Positions 62,321-64,000 of a stretch of 64,000 nt of DNA are shown in pieces. This stretch comes from Trema orientale (Eukaryota > Streptophyta > Magnoliopsida > Rosales > Cannabaceae), in the NCBI GenBank assembly GCA_002914845.1, contig JXTC01000280.1, positions 24,948 through 88,947 on the forward strand, written 5' to 3'. The translations under genes and the position numbers were made by a program. The notes beneath the pieces are model-generated. The model saw only the letters and a list, made by a program, of their open reading frames with translations, was not told where the DNA came from and searched no databases. Numbering within the stretch: position 1 is the first letter of the stretch; every line of letters starts with the position of its first letter.

Positions 62321-62672
62321 TTAGACATCTAATTTGTCAAATTTGAGTCCTGGTCCATATCATGCAAAATAGCACTATTCACGAGCCTTGTGCCTCGATT
62401 TTCGTGCTACTTCGAAACGTAATGATATTTTATGTCAAAGTTCGTCTCTCGACCTCACTAAGTTCGAATTCGAAGTCAGAATTCAGTTTCGAGATCCCGA
62501 GACTTGAACGGGCTTTAATTCCGAGAATTACAAAAATGTCTCTTTTTGGAATTTATTTGAAAAACGTCCACTTTTCAATTTAAAATTTTACACATTTCCG
62601 GATATCAATATAGGACCAAATAATCATATTGTTCTTGTTTCAAGCTCTTCTTTTACATCATATAATTTATTA

Positions 62673-62844
62673 GGGGATGGCTACGCTAGGGACGTCCCTA
62701 CGTAGGGTCATGCCTTAATCATCGTTGGATAGGAATCTGTGGGGAATAACGGGAATCTGTGGAGAATCTATTTATATACAGATTCCTATCCAACGGTGAA
62801 TAGATAGGGCCCTACGTAGGGGCGCCCCTACTGTAGACCCGCCC
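62673..62844. mobile_element. Mutator-like MITE, 172 bp
   Basis: Terminal inverted repeats of about 35 bases share CCCTACGTAGGG and start GGGGATGGCTACG / GGGCGGGTCTACA. A near-perfect 9-base duplication (AATTTATTA, AATTTATAT) flanks it. The interior carries complementary GATTCCTATCCAACG-type segments, so the whole can fold. Confidence 0.85.
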
Positions 62845-63657
62845 AATTTATATAGCTTAAATAATTTATTTGCAAAAATAATTATAAAATTTTCATTTTT
62901 TAGAAATTTTTAGAAATTACCATCTTTTCTATCCAAAATTTCTAACCATCGGGAATTTAACTCCACAAAGTCAATTATCCTTTTTTGTGTATTAAATCCC
63001 CTGACAAGTACACTAATTATCACCAACAAATCATAAGTAATTCTAAAAACAAAATAACAAAATTAAACTTTTAAGAAATCGGCCAAAATAATTCAAATGC
63101 TCACCGGAGCCAAATATCCAATGATCTACGGTTGGGACATGTCAGATCCAATGCTGGGAGAAGCTCTGGGCCAGCTATGGCGGTTAACGTCGCCTTTGAG
63201 CGGCGAGTATGGCGTTTCTTTGCCGAGAATAGTCGCGGCTTCGTGCGGCTCCTTGCACGCCTGGGCGGCGTGACTTCTGTCGGTGAGCACAGACCCCTGG
63301 TCACCGGTTGATGAGGAACAGCTCCGCCGGAGCTCGGGTTTGGGCGGCGTCGGTGGCCTGAGTTTTCGGAGAGAAGTCGTGAGAGGGAGGAAAAGAGATT
63401 TCGGGGGTTTTGGGTGAGAAGAAAGGGAGAGTAGAAGGATTTAAAAGCAAAAGGAAAAGTTATTTGCCACGTGGCACCTTCTGACCGATTGAGGCGCTAT
63501 TTAAAAATTATACTTTGGCCTAGATCTTTAAATCTTCTTTCACTTACACCCTCAACTATTTACACTTCAGTCCTTGGTTTTAAAATTCGTTTTCTCTTTA
63601 GTCCAAATGCACCTTAAGTCCATATTCATTTCAGATGTTCATTATTATTATTATTAT

Positions 63658-63828
63658 GGCGCGTCTACAGTAGGGGCGCCCCTACGTAGGGCCCTGTCTA
63701 TTCACCGTTGGATGGGAATCTGTATATAAATAGATTCTCCACAGATTCCCGTTATTCCCCATAGATTCCCATCCAACGATAATTAAGGCATGACCCTAAG
63801 TAGTGACGCCCCTACCGTAGCCATCCCA
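63658..63828. mobile_element. Second copy of the Mutator-like MITE, inverted
   Basis: It is close to the reverse complement of 62673-62844 over its full length, about 90% identical. It sits in an (ATT)n tract; TATTATTAT at 63649-63657 and 63829-63837 can be read as the 9-base duplication, though the low complexity makes this ambiguous. Confidence 0.85.
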
Positions 63829-63862
<34 letters not shown>

Positions 63863-64000
63863 TTATGTTTTTTAATTCAAAAATTAGAATTTACCAAAAT
63901 ATCCTTAGGTTTAAATTACCTTATTACCCTTTTAAAAATGCGGCTTTTACATCTTCTCTTTGCACAAGATTTAGTTTTAAGTCGTTATACATTTATTACA

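Larger units (their letters stand above)
60324..63951 (-). mobile_element. Older solo LTR of the 41.5-kb family, with three nested MITEs
   Basis: The segments around 60850-60960 and 61020-61270 match 41930-42040 and 42100-42330 in the same order, as do the GC-rich leader-like regions (63100-63480 and 43260-43620). Ends TGTAATGATCA and GGCTTTTACA are flanked by TCTTT and TCTTC, a 4-of-5 duplication. CG positions of the younger copy are often TG or CA here, as expected after long methylation. Removing the three MITEs leaves about 2.7 kb. The minus-strand frame at 63101-63304 is part of this LTR, not a gene. Confidence 0.72.

Noticed and set aside
63101..63304. Arg-rich 67-codon minus-strand frame
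   Set aside because: It falls in the GC-rich leader-like part of the old solo LTR, and the related LTR at 43.3 kb has no matching frame.

Overview
The window is nuclear DNA of a flowering plant, most likely a core eudicot. The evidence is AT-rich, intron-split genes with GT-AG junctions, plant-type families (class III peroxidase, DUF247, PPR, plant LETM1) and dense Tourist, hAT, Mutator-like and LTR repeats. I cannot name the species. It is a draft assembly: there is one 477-base N run (23253-23729), and lone Ns at 11206, 31566, 32813 and 37577 behave like contig joins.

Left part (1-11.2 kb) is a tandem array of secreted class III peroxidase genes. The last bases of one copy lie at 1-11. A complete four-exon gene follows at 2474-4158, then a dead 3' fragment at 5141-5461, then a nearly complete copy at 8474-11205 cut at an N just before its stop. 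Upstream and 3' flanks are duplicated along with the genes. A tRNA-derived SINE sits behind the dead copy and an inverted-repeat element sits in intron 3 of the last copy.

11.2-28.3 kb holds a small three-exon minus-strand gene for a twin-CX9C (DUF3128/Emi1-like) protein (11927-13849), a PPR relic, a 2.56-kb non-autonomous hAT element with a perfect 8-bp target duplication (16433-18994), and, about 50 bp beyond, a decayed PIF/Harbinger element of about 5 kb with relics of its transposase and Myb/SANT genes. AT-rich DNA with several tandem repeats follows.

28.3-39.8 kb is LETM1, the mitochondrial inner-membrane cation/proton exchange protein. It appears twice: a copy truncated at the N at 31566, then a full 14-coding-exon gene (33196-39489, about 759 aa). 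The layout suggests that two alleles or overlapping contigs were placed end to end, though a real partial tandem duplication is possible.

39.8-64 kb is repeat-dominated. It has a hAT element nested in an older repeat (40547-41416), a 2.3-kb solo LTR with 5-bp target duplication (41496-43823), satellite-like tandem repeats, a Tourist-like element abutting a single-exon DUF247 gene (51021-52487, minus) and contributing to its stop codon, a Ty1/copia integrase relic (59.1-59.5 kb), and a second, older solo LTR of the same family (60324-63951) carrying three nested MITEs, two of them inverted copies of one Mutator-like family.

The genes show no common pathway: apoplastic peroxidases, two mitochondrial proteins and one membrane-anchored DUF247 protein. 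I found no clearly new multi-gene system. The most informative observations are the overlooked twin-CX9C gene, the transposon-derived stop codon, the dated nesting of repeats, and assembly joins that distort two gene loci.
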